Positions 1-5,211 of a stretch of DNA of 5,472 nucleotides are shown piece by piece. Under the pieces are notes generated by a model. The model made no database searches. It was not told the DNA's origin and saw only the letters and a list, made by a program, of their open reading frames with translations. Numbering within the stretch: position 1 is the first letter of the stretch; every line of letters starts with the position of its first letter. The DNA comes from Corynebacterium accolens. Lineage in GTDB: Bacteria; Actinomycetota; Actinomycetes; Mycobacteriales; Mycobacteriaceae. The stretch covers positions 1,454,336 through 1,459,807 of the forward strand of contig NZ_CP100376.1 of the NCBI RefSeq assembly GCF_030515985.1, in the 5' to 3' direction. Made by a program: the position numbers and the translations under genes.

Positions 1-189
1 CTCTGCTGCGGGGGCATCGGCAAGCGCAGCGTCTTCTGCGTCACCTGCGCCAGCCTCAGCAGGCGCTGCGGCCTCCTCTTGGGCGTCCTCGACTGCGCTG
101 GCGTGCTCTGCCGCCTGCTCTTGCACGTTGGACTGCATGGCCTCCTCTAGGGAGGTTCCTGGGTTTTCGACGTTATTCTCGTCGCTCAT
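1..189 (-). CDS. nusG: Transcription termination/antitermination protein NusG, N-terminal part (runs off the left edge)
   Basis: Only the first 63 codons are present. The peptide starts MSDENNVENPG and is then rich in Ala, Glu and Asp, with no folded domain visible. Corynebacterial NusG proteins carry such an acidic, low-complexity extension before the NGN domain, and position directly downstream of secE on the same strand is the classical nusG place. The identification therefore rests on context and composition, not on NGN or KOW motifs, which lie outside the window. The ATG at 189 is preceded by a GGAG ribosome site (198-201) 8 bases away. NusG binds RNA polymerase, affects pausing and Rho-dependent or intrinsic termination, and couples transcription to translation. 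A hairpin terminator separates it from secE, so it may have its own promoter or depend on read-through. Confidence 0.85.
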   Translation of the reverse strand, partial: MSDENNVENPGTSLEEAMQSNVQEQAAEHASAVEDAQEEAAAPAEAGAGDAEDAALADAPAAE

Positions 190-230
190 GAGTGGTACTC
201 CAAAATGTCATCGGCGCGTGTTGTAGAACC

Positions 231-259
231 AGCCTACCCGCGGCGCGTGTGGGCAAAAA
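231..259 (-). promoter_or_regulatory. Weak candidate promoter for nusG
   Basis: Read on the minus strand, a TAGGCT hexamer (231-236) fits the actinobacterial TANNNT -10 pattern. The matching -35 position (254-259, spacer 17) reads TTTTTG, which is the U-tract of the preceding terminator. Transcription would start near 224 and give a leader of about 35 bases. The -35 is poor; the call is mainly motivated by the terminator just upstream. Confidence 0.28.
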
Positions 260-296
260 GTATCCCGCCGTTCCGGAGTGCGGAAACAGCGGGATA
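255..296 (-). terminator. Intrinsic terminator between secE and nusG
   Basis: On the minus strand an 8-bp outer stem (TATCCCGC at 261-268 with GCGGGATA at 289-296) encloses a second 5-bp stem (271-275 with 281-285) around a 5-base loop. It is followed by CTTTTTG (255-259 give five U). The hairpin begins 22 bases after the secE stop codon. The plus-strand side lacks a comparable U-tract directly after the stem, so it is directed at secE transcripts. Confidence 0.75.
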
Positions 297-318
297 AAAG
301 TTTATGGAGTTATTCTAA

Positions 319-651
319 CTAATTGGTCAGAATCTTCTCAACTCCGAGGCCAGCCAGGGTGTCAACGCCCCAGACCAAGGCGGTGATGACGATCAAGAAG
401 GCGAACGTGATGAGGGTGTACTGCAGCATCTCTCCACGGGTGGGCCACACCACCTTCTTCATTTCAGAAACAACCTCGCCAGGGAATGCGGCGACGCCGC
501 CACCCGGACTATCGGTGCGGTTTTTATCCTCAACGCGGACGACGTTCTTGTTCGCCGAGTCCGTGGAGGTCGTGGAAGCCGCACCAGAAAGCTGGCGCTT
601 ACCGGTGGGACGCGGGGCCGCCGAGTCCTTCGGCTGCTGCTCATCGCTCAC
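319..651 (-). CDS. secE: Preprotein translocase subunit SecE
   Basis: A 110-residue protein. SecE is the small clamp subunit of the SecYEG channel in the cytoplasmic membrane. Residues 1-55 are polar and low-complexity (Ser, Thr, Pro, Lys, Asp) and probably disordered. Residues 63-79 carry the conserved amphipathic SecE stretch with EMKKVVWPTR, and one membrane span follows at about 80-98. This is the short, one-span form usual in Gram-positives and actinobacteria, not the three-span E. coli form. I chose the GTG start at 651 because a near-perfect AAGGAGG (659-665) sits 7 bases upstream. An in-frame ATG further out at 738 would add 29 residues, but it lies upstream of this ribosome site and of the promoter below. 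nusG follows 129 bases downstream on the same strand. Confidence 0.95.
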   Translation of the reverse strand: MSDEQQPKDSAAPRPTGKRQLSGAASTTSTDSANKNVVRVEDKNRTDSPGGGVAAFPGEVVSEMKKVVWPTRGEMLQYTLITFAFLIVITALVWGVDTLAGLGVEKILTN

Positions 652-691
652 AGCTAACCCTCCTTGGGAAATGAATTCTTTTTCCGAGCGC

Positions 692-720
692 GATATTCCG
701 CCCAGACATAACTTTGTCAA
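692..720 (-). promoter_or_regulatory. Promoter of secE
   Basis: On the minus strand a consensus TTGACA (-35, 715-720) is followed after 17 bases by AATATC (-10, 692-697). Transcription would start around 685, leaving about 34 bases before the GTG start, with the ribosome site well placed. It lies just downstream of the tRNA-Trp terminator, so secE appears to be a separate unit. Confidence 0.65.
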
Positions 721-779
721 CCCTAGCAAAAGGTGCACGGGCAGGAAAGCACGCCGGGGCGGATGCGCGCCGCTGTGAC

Positions 780-818
780 AAAAATATCCCCGCCATCTGG
801 AAAGCAGATGACGGGGAT
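780..818 (-). terminator. Intrinsic terminator after tRNA-Trp
   Basis: On the minus strand ATCCCCG (812-818) pairs with CGGGGAT (786-792). The stem continues with CATCTG/CAGATG (805-810 and 794-799) after one mismatch, around a 5-base loop (800-804). It is followed by ATTTTTG (780-784 give five U). It begins 6 bases after the mature 3' end of tRNA-Trp. Confidence 0.85.
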
Positions 819-823
819 CCTTG

Positions 824-896
824 CAGGGGCGACAGGACTCGAACCTGCAACCTACGGTTTTGGAGACCGTTGCGCTACCAATTGCGCCACGCCCCT
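824..896 (-). tRNA. trpT: tRNA-Trp (anticodon CCA)
   Basis: A 73-base cloverleaf on the minus strand. The acceptor arm is AGGGGCG paired with CGCCCCT, the D arm contains the TTGGTA loop, and the anticodon loop reads CTCCAAA with CCA at the anticodon positions. The T arm has the GGTTCGAGTCC core. The discriminator base is G, as expected for bacterial tRNA-Trp. The 3' CCA is not encoded (the next bases are CAA), so it must be added by the nucleotidyltransferase. It is a single-gene unit bounded by a terminator on each side. Confidence 0.96.
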
Positions 897-907
897 ATTT
901 TCTTATC

Positions 908-927
908 CGTGACGCTTGAACGTCACG
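908..927. repeat. Perfect inverted repeat in the tRNA-Trp leader
   Basis: CGTGACG (908-914) and CGTCACG (921-927) form a 7-bp perfect palindromic stem around a 6-base loop. It sits between the candidate -10 (936-941) and the 5' end of tRNA-Trp (896). In the transcript it would be a hairpin almost at the 5' end. It could assist precursor processing or be a protein site; there is no U-tract to make it a terminator. Confidence 0.6.
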
Positions 928-935
928 CGCCGATG

Positions 936-944
936 ACCTTACCA
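936..944 (-). promoter_or_regulatory. Extended -10 promoter candidate for tRNA-Trp
   Basis: The minus strand reads TGGTAAGGT: a TGN extension followed by TAAGGT (936-941). No good -35 is seen at 16-18 bases upstream (TCCGTG at 17), which the extended -10 may compensate. Transcription would start near 929, about 33 bases before the tRNA. Confidence 0.45.
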
Positions 945-999
945 GATCCCTAATTCCGCACGGAAACCAGTACGCCGCTAAGGCCATAGGCACGGTAGT

Positions 1000-1024
1000 A
1001 AAAAAGCGCCGTAGTGGCGCTTTT
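1000..1024 (-). terminator. Intrinsic terminator after tRNA-Met (symmetrical)
   Basis: A GCGCC/GGCGC stem (1006-1010 with 1016-1020) around a 5-base loop is extended by A-T pairs, so the hairpin has a T run on either strand. On the minus strand six U follow (1000-1005). It starts about 10 bases after tRNA-Met and closes the Thr-Met unit. It could also stop plus-strand transcription. Confidence 0.85.
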
Positions 1025-1033
1025 CTTTCCCGG

Positions 1034-1105
1034 TAGCGATGGCGAGAATTGAACTCGCGACACAGCGATTATGAGTCGCTTGCTCTACCACTGAGCTACA
1101 CCGCC
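1034..1105 (-). tRNA. metT: tRNA-Met, elongator type (anticodon CAT)
   Basis: A 72-base cloverleaf on the minus strand. The acceptor arm is GGCGGTG with CATCGCT, the D arm has GCTC/GAGC around a short 7-base loop, and the anticodon stem AGCGA/TCGCT encloses CTCATAA. The T arm contains GTTCAATTC. The discriminator is A. The acceptor stem contains a G-U pair at 1:72 and another at 5:68. The genome supplies CC but then G, so a full CCA end is not encoded. A 1:72 base pair argues against initiator tRNA. A CAT anticodon could also be tRNA-Ile2 with lysidine, which sequence alone cannot exclude, but Thr-Met-Trp before secE is a familiar order. Confidence 0.9.
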
Positions 1106-1153
1106 ATGGTGAACACCTTCATCCTGAAGGAAGGTAATTCCTCCAGACATGAA

Positions 1154-1229
1154 TGGAGCCCCCTGACAGAATCGAACTGTCGACCTTTTCCTTACCATGG
1201 AAACGCTCTGCCGACTGAGCTAAGGGGGC
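1154..1229 (-). tRNA. thrT: tRNA-Thr (anticodon GGT), CCA encoded
   Basis: On the minus strand the body is 1157-1229 (73 bases). The acceptor arm is GCCCCCT with AGGGGGC, the D arm has GCTC/GAGC around an 8-base loop, and the anticodon stem TTTCC/GGAAA encloses ATGGTAA with GGT as anticodon. The T arm is GACAG/CTGTC with loop TTCGATT. The discriminator is T and is followed by an encoded CCA (1154-1156), unlike the other two tRNAs here. A 48-base spacer separates it from tRNA-Met, with no terminator visible, so the two are probably one precursor. Confidence 0.96.
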
Positions 1230-1260
1230 ATATCCCAGCATCAAGCACGTCAATATTTCG

Positions 1261-1289
1261 TTGTGCTCTCCGTTGCGGACTTCAATAAT
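1261..1289 (+). promoter_or_regulatory. Tentative promoter for the deo regulator
   Basis: TTGTGC (1261-1266) and AATAAT (1284-1289, five of six consensus bases) are spaced by 17. Transcription would begin near 1297 and leave a leader of roughly 100 bases. It overlaps the candidate minus-strand promoter at 1287-1316, so only one may be real. Confidence 0.3.
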
Positions 1290-1316
1290 GTAACCTGCCA
1301 CCTCCACTTTGCACAA
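1287..1316 (-). promoter_or_regulatory. Tentative promoter for the tRNA-Thr/tRNA-Met unit
   Basis: On the minus strand TTGTGC (1311-1316) and TACATT (1287-1292) are spaced by 18. A start near 1280 would give about 50 bases of leader before tRNA-Thr. The -35 is weak. Confidence 0.35.
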
Positions 1317-1394
1317 ATCGCCACGTCAGCGTCCATAAGTGGGGAATTTTCTGCGGCTTAGACGATGGTGCTCCTGCCCGCCCGATGTGCTTGA

Positions 1395-2339
1395 ATGAAA
1401 GGCATGCTGGATCATAAAGACTGTCTTTCTCTCGACGCCGCGAAGCTCTACTACAACTCCGGTTTTTCGCAGGCGGAGGTGGCGGCGCACCTGGGGATTT
1501 CCCGGCCGACGGTCTCCAAATTGCTCACCCACGCCGCCGAGCGCAGCTTTGTCACCGTGAGCATCACCGATCCCCGCGAGCAGTCCGATGAGCTGGTTTC
1601 TGCGCTCTGCGAGCGTTTTTCGCTTGCCGATGCCCGCGTCACCGCCACTCCTCCCGGCGGATCCCTGCTTGCGGATCTAGGCAGCGCCGGCGCCGCCCTA
1701 CTGGAAGAGCTCATTACCGATCACACTTCAGTGGGGCTTTCCTGGGGCGAAACCATGTCCGCGGTGGCCTCCCACTTGCGCAAGCGTCCGCTAGAGGGCG
1801 TGGACATCGTCCAACTCAAGGGCGGACACTCCCACTCGGAGCGCTCCACCAAGGATCTGCACACCATGCAGGCGTTTACCCAGGCTTTTAATGCGGAGGC
1901 GCACCTACTCCCCCTCCCGGTCATCTTCGATTCCGTCGAGGCCAAGGAGTGGGTCGTCCGCGACCGGCATATCTCCACAATCCTCGATATGGGGGCGTCG
2001 GTAGACGTGGCGGTATTTACCGCGGGGGCCATCGAAAAGGAGTCCCTGGCGCTGAACCTGGGCTACCTCACCGAGGAAGAAAGTGAGGAACTTCTCACCA
2101 ACGCCGTAGGCGATGTCTGTTCCCGCTTTTATACCGCCGAGGGCGCCATCGCCTCCCCCGCCGTGGATGCGCGCACCGTCGGCATCGATTTGAAGGACTT
2201 AGCCCAACGCCCCACGCGCGTGCTCGTTGCCGGTGGGCACACCAAAACCCGCGCCATTAATGTCGCCCTTGAGATGGGCTTGGCCACCCACCTCGTGACT
2301 GATCAATCCACAGCTCACAGGCTATTGGAGCTTAATTAA
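1395..2339 (+). CDS. deoR: SorC-family transcriptional regulator, DeoR-type (deoxyribose-5-phosphate sensor)
   Basis: A 314-residue cytosolic repressor candidate. Residues 14-48 form the N-terminal helix-turn-helix (FSQAEVAAHLGISRPTVSKL), typical of the SorC/B. subtilis DeoR group. Residues 60-311 match the sugar-phosphate-binding domain: VGLSWGET at 113-120, VQLKGG at 139-144, a DMGASVDVAVFTAG stretch at 198-211, and ASPAVDARTVGIDL plus VAGGHTK at 253-284. K142 lies in the LKGG position that I recall as the Schiff-base lysine for deoxyribose-5-phosphate in B. subtilis DeoR (Lys141). This, and location next to deoD and deoC, support control of the deo genes; the function is inferred. Length is usual for the family. 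An in-frame TGA precedes the ATG at 1395, so the start is 1395 or 1404. Neither has a normally spaced ribosome site. No terminator follows the stop. Confidence 0.88.
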   Translation: MKGMLDHKDCLSLDAAKLYYNSGFSQAEVAAHLGISRPTVSKLLTHAAERSFVTVSITDPREQSDELVSALCERFSLADARVTATPPGGSLLADLGSAGAALLEELITDHTSVGLSWGETMSAVASHLRKRPLEGVDIVQLKGGHSHSERSTKDLHTMQAFTQAFNAEAHLLPLPVIFDSVEAKEWVVRDRHISTILDMGASVDVAVFTAGAIEKESLALNLGYLTEEESEELLTNAVGDVCSRFYTAEGAIASPAVDARTVGIDLKDLAQRPTRVLVAGGHTKTRAINVALEMGLATHLVTDQSTAHRLLELN

Positions 2340-2360
2340 CATAAAACGCGTCACACTTAA

Positions 2361-2396
2361 GGAACATTTGTTAACTTTTCTATTGACATTGGTTCC
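2361..2396. promoter_or_regulatory. Candidate operator of the deo genes (imperfect palindrome)
   Basis: The two 14-base arms 2361-2374 and 2383-2396 are inverted copies at 10 of 14 positions, around an 8-base centre. The shared pattern is GGAAC, three free bases, TGT, one free base, AA. The right arm begins with the -35 hexamer of the deoD promoter, so a bound protein would block polymerase. Binding by the adjacent regulator is inferred from position. Confidence 0.5.
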
Positions 2397-2410
2397 GGGC
2401 GGGCTAGACT
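2383..2410 (+). promoter_or_regulatory. Promoter of the deoD operon
   Basis: A perfect TTGACA (2383-2388) and TAGACT (2405-2410) are separated by 16 bases. Transcription should start around 2417 and give a leader of about 36 bases with a strong ribosome site (GGAGGAG, 2439-2445). No competing promoter of similar quality is seen in the 113-base gap. Confidence 0.75.
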
Positions 2411-2413
2411 AAC

Positions 2414-2440
2414 CCATGTACACACCCGAAGTTCACATGG
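2414..2440 (+). repeat. Inverted repeat in the deoD leader
   Basis: CCATGT (2414-2419) and ACATGG (2435-2440) could form a 6-bp stem with a 15-base loop in the 5' end of the mRNA. The right arm shares its last two bases with the ribosome site GGAGGAG. Confidence 0.35.
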
Positions 2441-2452
2441 AGGAGCACGTCA

Positions 2453-3178
2453 ATGTCCGCCACCGACATTTCCACCCCGCACATCAACCCGCACGGCGCA
2501 CCAATCGCAGAGACCGTCCTGCTGCCCGGTGACCCACTGCGCGCGAAGTTCATTGCTGATAACTTCCTCGAAGACACCGTCCAATTCAACGAGATCCGCA
2601 ATATGCTGGGCTTTACCGGCACCTATAACGGCAAGCCAGTATCCGTCATGGGAACCGGCATGGGCATCCCGTCCATCGGTATTTACTCCTGGGAGCTCAT
2701 CCACAAGTTCGGTGCGAAAAAGCTCATCCGCGTCGGCTCTATCGGCGCGATGCAAGAGGACATCGAATTGCACGATGTCATCGTTGCTTCCTCTGCCTCC
2801 ACCGATTCCAACTTCTTGTCCCAGTATGACCTGCCAGGCACCTACGCCCCCACCGCATCGTGGAAACTGCTTAAAGCGTTGGTGGATGAATCCGAGAAGC
2901 AGAACCAGCACATCCACGTGGGCAATATCTTGAGCTCGGACATCTTCTACAACATGGACCAGACCGTGAACGACCGTTGGGCACACATGGGCGTGCTCGG
3001 CGTGGAGATGGAATCCGCGGCCCTCTATGCCACCGCCGCCGAGGCCGGTGTTGACGCCTTGGGCCTGTTTACCGTCTCCGACAACATCGTCACCGGCAAG
3101 CAGCTTTCCGCTGAAGACCGTCAGACCGCCTTCCGCACCATGGTGGAGCTTGCTCTGCCGCTCAACGCGCTGGATTAA
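2453..3178 (+). CDS. deoD: Purine nucleoside phosphorylase, DeoD type
   Basis: A 241-residue cytosolic enzyme of the NP-I family, expected to be hexameric. It splits purine (deoxy)nucleosides with phosphate into free base and (deoxy)ribose-1-phosphate. The match to E. coli DeoD is clear, with a constant offset of six residues. TPHIN is at 8-12; the phosphate-binding G26 and R30 lie in LPGDPLRAK; M70 lies in GTGMGIPS; R93 and S96 in RVGSIGA; the sugar-binding E185-M186-E187 in GVEMESAAL; and the catalytic D210 and R223 in TVSDN and DRQTAF. The usual SDH at the catalytic Asp reads SDN. All key residues are present, so it should be active. The ATG has GGAGGAG (2439-2445) 7 bases upstream. It is the first gene of the operon, under the TTGACA/TAGACT promoter, and ends in tandem TAA codons. 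Confidence 0.96.
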   Translation: MSATDISTPHINPHGAPIAETVLLPGDPLRAKFIADNFLEDTVQFNEIRNMLGFTGTYNGKPVSVMGTGMGIPSIGIYSWELIHKFGAKKLIRVGSIGAMQEDIELHDVIVASSASTDSNFLSQYDLPGTYAPTASWKLLKALVDESEKQNQHIHVGNILSSDIFYNMDQTVNDRWAHMGVLGVEMESAALYATAAEAGVDALGLFTVSDNIVTGKQLSAEDRQTAFRTMVELALPLNALD

Positions 3179-3193
3179 TAAGGACCCACCGCC

Positions 3194-4549
3194 ATGCTGA
3201 AAAAAGTTAAGGCCACCCCGGGTGAGCGCACCCAGGTAAACCCCAAGGCCGCCGTCCCCATCCTGCTGTTTGTCTTCGTCTTCTCCCTTATCATTGACAA
3301 TGGTTTCAAGACGATGACCATGCCGATCGCGGAAGCGCTCGAAATTTCCGATAAGACCGCGTCGCTGCAGGCCTCCCTGGCCGGCGTGATCATTGGTATC
3401 GGCGCCGTCGTCTACGCCGCCTTGGCGGACTCCATTTCTATCCGGAAACTGATGCTTACCGGCATCGTTTTTGTGGCCGTGGGTTCCATCCTGGCCTTCG
3501 TCTTCTCTGGTTCGTGGGCCATGATATTAACCGGCCGCCTGATTCAAACCACCGGTTTGGCCGCCGCTGAGACACTCTATGTCATCTACGTGACCAAGCA
3601 CTTGAGCGAGGATGATCAAAAGACCTACCTCGGCTTTTCCACCGCCGCCTTCCAGGCTGGCCTGCTCATTGGCGCGCTGACCTCCGGGTTCATCTCCACC
3701 CACGTGTCTTGGACGGCGATGTTCCTCATCCCGCTCATCCTCCTGCTGACCATTCCGCCCATCATTAAGAATGTGCCGGAAGATGAGGCCGTGGAAAGCC
3801 ACCTGGACGCGCTCGGCCTGTTCTACGTTGCCCTCTTTGCCAGCGCTCTTATCTTGTTCATGCAGGATTACACCTGGTACTGGCTCATCTTCGCCATCGT
3901 GGGCGTTGCCGCATTCATCGTGCACATCAAGAACGCGAAGAACCCCGTGGTTACCCCGGAATTCTTCACCAATGGCCGCTACGTGTGGACCATTATCATG
4001 GTGCTCTTTGTCTATTCCACGCAGCTGGGCTTTATCTTCCTGCTGCCGTTTGCAGCCCATGACATGCACGGCATGAGCTTGGATCAGGCCTCGCTGTTGA
4101 TGGTGCCGGGCTATATCTGCGCCATCCTCGTCGGCATCTTTTCCGGCAAAATTGGCAAGGTCATGTCCTCTCGCGCCACCATTTACACCGCCTTTGGCAT
4201 GGTTGCCGGCGCGCTCTTGTTCGCCGCGTTCTTCGCGCAGGTTCACGTTTCCGTGCTCATCATCGCCATCGTGGCCTTTGCCAGCGGCTTTGCCCTGATG
4301 TACGCCCCACTGGTCAATACCGCTTTGCGCAATATCAGCGCAGCCAAGTCCGGCATCGCCATTGGTTTCTACAACCTCACCATCAATATCGCCGTGCCCC
4401 TGGGCATCGCTTATACCGCCAAGCTGCAGGAATCCACCAGCTACACCACCACGCTGTTGGTCCTCACCTTCATCGCCGCCATCGGCTCTGGCCTCTATGT
4501 GGTCTCTGACCTCAAGATGGCCCGTAAAGAATCCGCTGCTATTTCCTAA
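3194..4549 (+). CDS. MFS transporter, 14-span DHA2-like; probable nucleoside-related transporter
   Basis: A 451-residue integral membrane protein. I count 14 hydrophobic spans, at about 20-38, 60-78, 86-104, 107-130, 148-167, 174-192, 205-223, 227-245, 263-285, 298-316, 328-347, 350-372, 387-408 and 418-437. A motif-A-like loop follows span 2 (LADSISIRK, 77-85). Topology and local patterns resemble the TetA(L)/QacA (DHA2) drug:H+ antiporters, for example FLIP at 177-180. However, the antiporter motif C of span 5 is degraded: where TetA(L) has GPAIGG this protein has GALTSG (160-165), so the proline is gone. Span 1 contains D35 and K39. It lies 15 bases after deoD with AAGGA at 3180-3184, and 11 bases before deoC, so it is surely co-expressed. 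Uptake of (deoxy)nucleosides or deoxyribose is the simplest inference; export of a base or intermediate remains possible. Confidence 0.85.
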   Translation: MLKKVKATPGERTQVNPKAAVPILLFVFVFSLIIDNGFKTMTMPIAEALEISDKTASLQASLAGVIIGIGAVVYAALADSISIRKLMLTGIVFVAVGSILAFVFSGSWAMILTGRLIQTTGLAAAETLYVIYVTKHLSEDDQKTYLGFSTAAFQAGLLIGALTSGFISTHVSWTAMFLIPLILLLTIPPIIKNVPEDEAVESHLDALGLFYVALFASALILFMQDYTWYWLIFAIVGVAAFIVHIKNAKNPVVTPEFFTNGRYVWTIIMVLFVYSTQLGFIFLLPFAAHDMHGMSLDQASLLMVPGYICAILVGIFSGKIGKVMSSRATIYTAFGMVAGALLFAAFFAQVHVSVLIIAIVAFASGFALMYAPLVNTALRNISAAKSGIAIGFYNLTINIAVPLGIAYTAKLQESTSYTTTLLVLTFIAAIGSGLYVVSDLKMARKESAAIS

Positions 4550-4560
4550 AGGAGAAAATC

Positions 4561-5208
4561 ATGACTTCTCGCAACGACGTTGCTTCCTACATCGACCACA
4601 CCCTGCTCAAGCCAGAGGCCACCCCGGAGCAATTCCGCGCCCTGGTAAAAGAGGCCACCGAGCTTGGCACCTACGCCGTGTGCGTCTCCCCTTCCGCCCT
4701 GCCGCTCGAGACCCCGAAGTCCCTCCATGTCGCCACGGTCGTGGGCTTTCCCTCCGGCGCCGTCAAGCCGGAAATCAAGGCCGCTGAAGCCGCCCGCGCG
4801 GTTGCCGATGGCGCCGAGGAAGTAGACATGGTCATCAACATCCCGCTGGCCATCGAGGGCCGCGCCGAGGAGCTGCAGGCAGAAATCCAGGCCGTGCGCG
4901 ATGCCATCCCGGGCAAGGTGCTCAAGGTCATCATCGAGTCTGCCGCGCTTTCCGATGCCGCCATCGTCCTCGCCTGCCAGGCCGCCGCTGCCGCCCAGGC
5001 GGACTTTGTCAAGACCTCCACCGGCTTCCACCCCGCCGGCGGTGCCTCCACCCACGCCGTCAAGCTCATGCGCGAGACCGTAGGCGACAAGCTGGGCGTG
5101 AAGGCCTCCGGCGGCATCCGCACCGCCGAGGATGCTCTCGCCATGATCGAGGCCGGCGCCAGCCGCCTGGGGCTGTCCTCCTCTGCCAAGATCCTCGAGG
5201 AGCTTTAA
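4561..5208 (+). CDS. deoC: Deoxyribose-phosphate aldolase
   Basis: A 215-residue class I aldolase with a TIM-barrel fold, cytosolic. It cleaves 2-deoxyribose-5-phosphate to acetaldehyde and glyceraldehyde-3-phosphate. IDHTLLKP (11-18) is the family's N-terminal signature. D89 in EVDMVIN matches E. coli D102, K151 in DFVKTSTGF is the Schiff-base lysine (E. coli K167), and K181 in GVKASGGIR matches K201. All catalytic residues are present. Length is close to the short bacterial form (about 220) rather than the longer E. coli one. The C-terminal phosphate-binding segment reads SRLGLSSS where many homologues have RIGTS. AAAGGAG (4548-4554) overlaps the stop of the transporter gene and lies 6 bases before the ATG. 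The next gene starts 3 bases after the stop. Confidence 0.97.
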   Translation: MTSRNDVASYIDHTLLKPEATPEQFRALVKEATELGTYAVCVSPSALPLETPKSLHVATVVGFPSGAVKPEIKAAEAARAVADGAEEVDMVINIPLAIEGRAEELQAEIQAVRDAIPGKVLKVIIESAALSDAAIVLACQAAAAAQADFVKTSTGFHPAGGASTHAVKLMRETVGDKLGVKASGGIRTAEDALAMIEAGASRLGLSSSAKILEEL

Positions 5209-5211
5209 GCC

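Noticed and set aside
323..778. A 151-residue plus-strand frame over secE
   Set aside because: It is antisense to a clearly identified secE with promoter and ribosome site, and its translation shows no family pattern.
1116..1130. Hairpin CCTTCA/TGAAGG between tRNA-Thr and tRNA-Met as a terminator
   Set aside because: The stem is six base pairs, AT-containing, and has no U-tract, so it is at most a processing feature of a joint precursor.
2340..2452. A GlxR/CRP-type site (TGTGA-N6-TCACA) before deoD
   Set aside because: TCACA-like halves occur near 2351 and 2434, but no partner half is found at the needed spacing.
2416..2460. ATG at 2416 as a leader peptide or alternative deoD start
   Set aside because: It is in another frame, lies at the predicted transcription start with no ribosome site, and continues into an Arg/His-rich shadow of deoD.
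3527..4246. A 239-residue open frame on the minus strand opposite the MFS gene
   Set aside because: It is rich in Gly, His, Glu and Asp, the mirror of hydrophobic codons on the other strand, with no ribosome site or motif.
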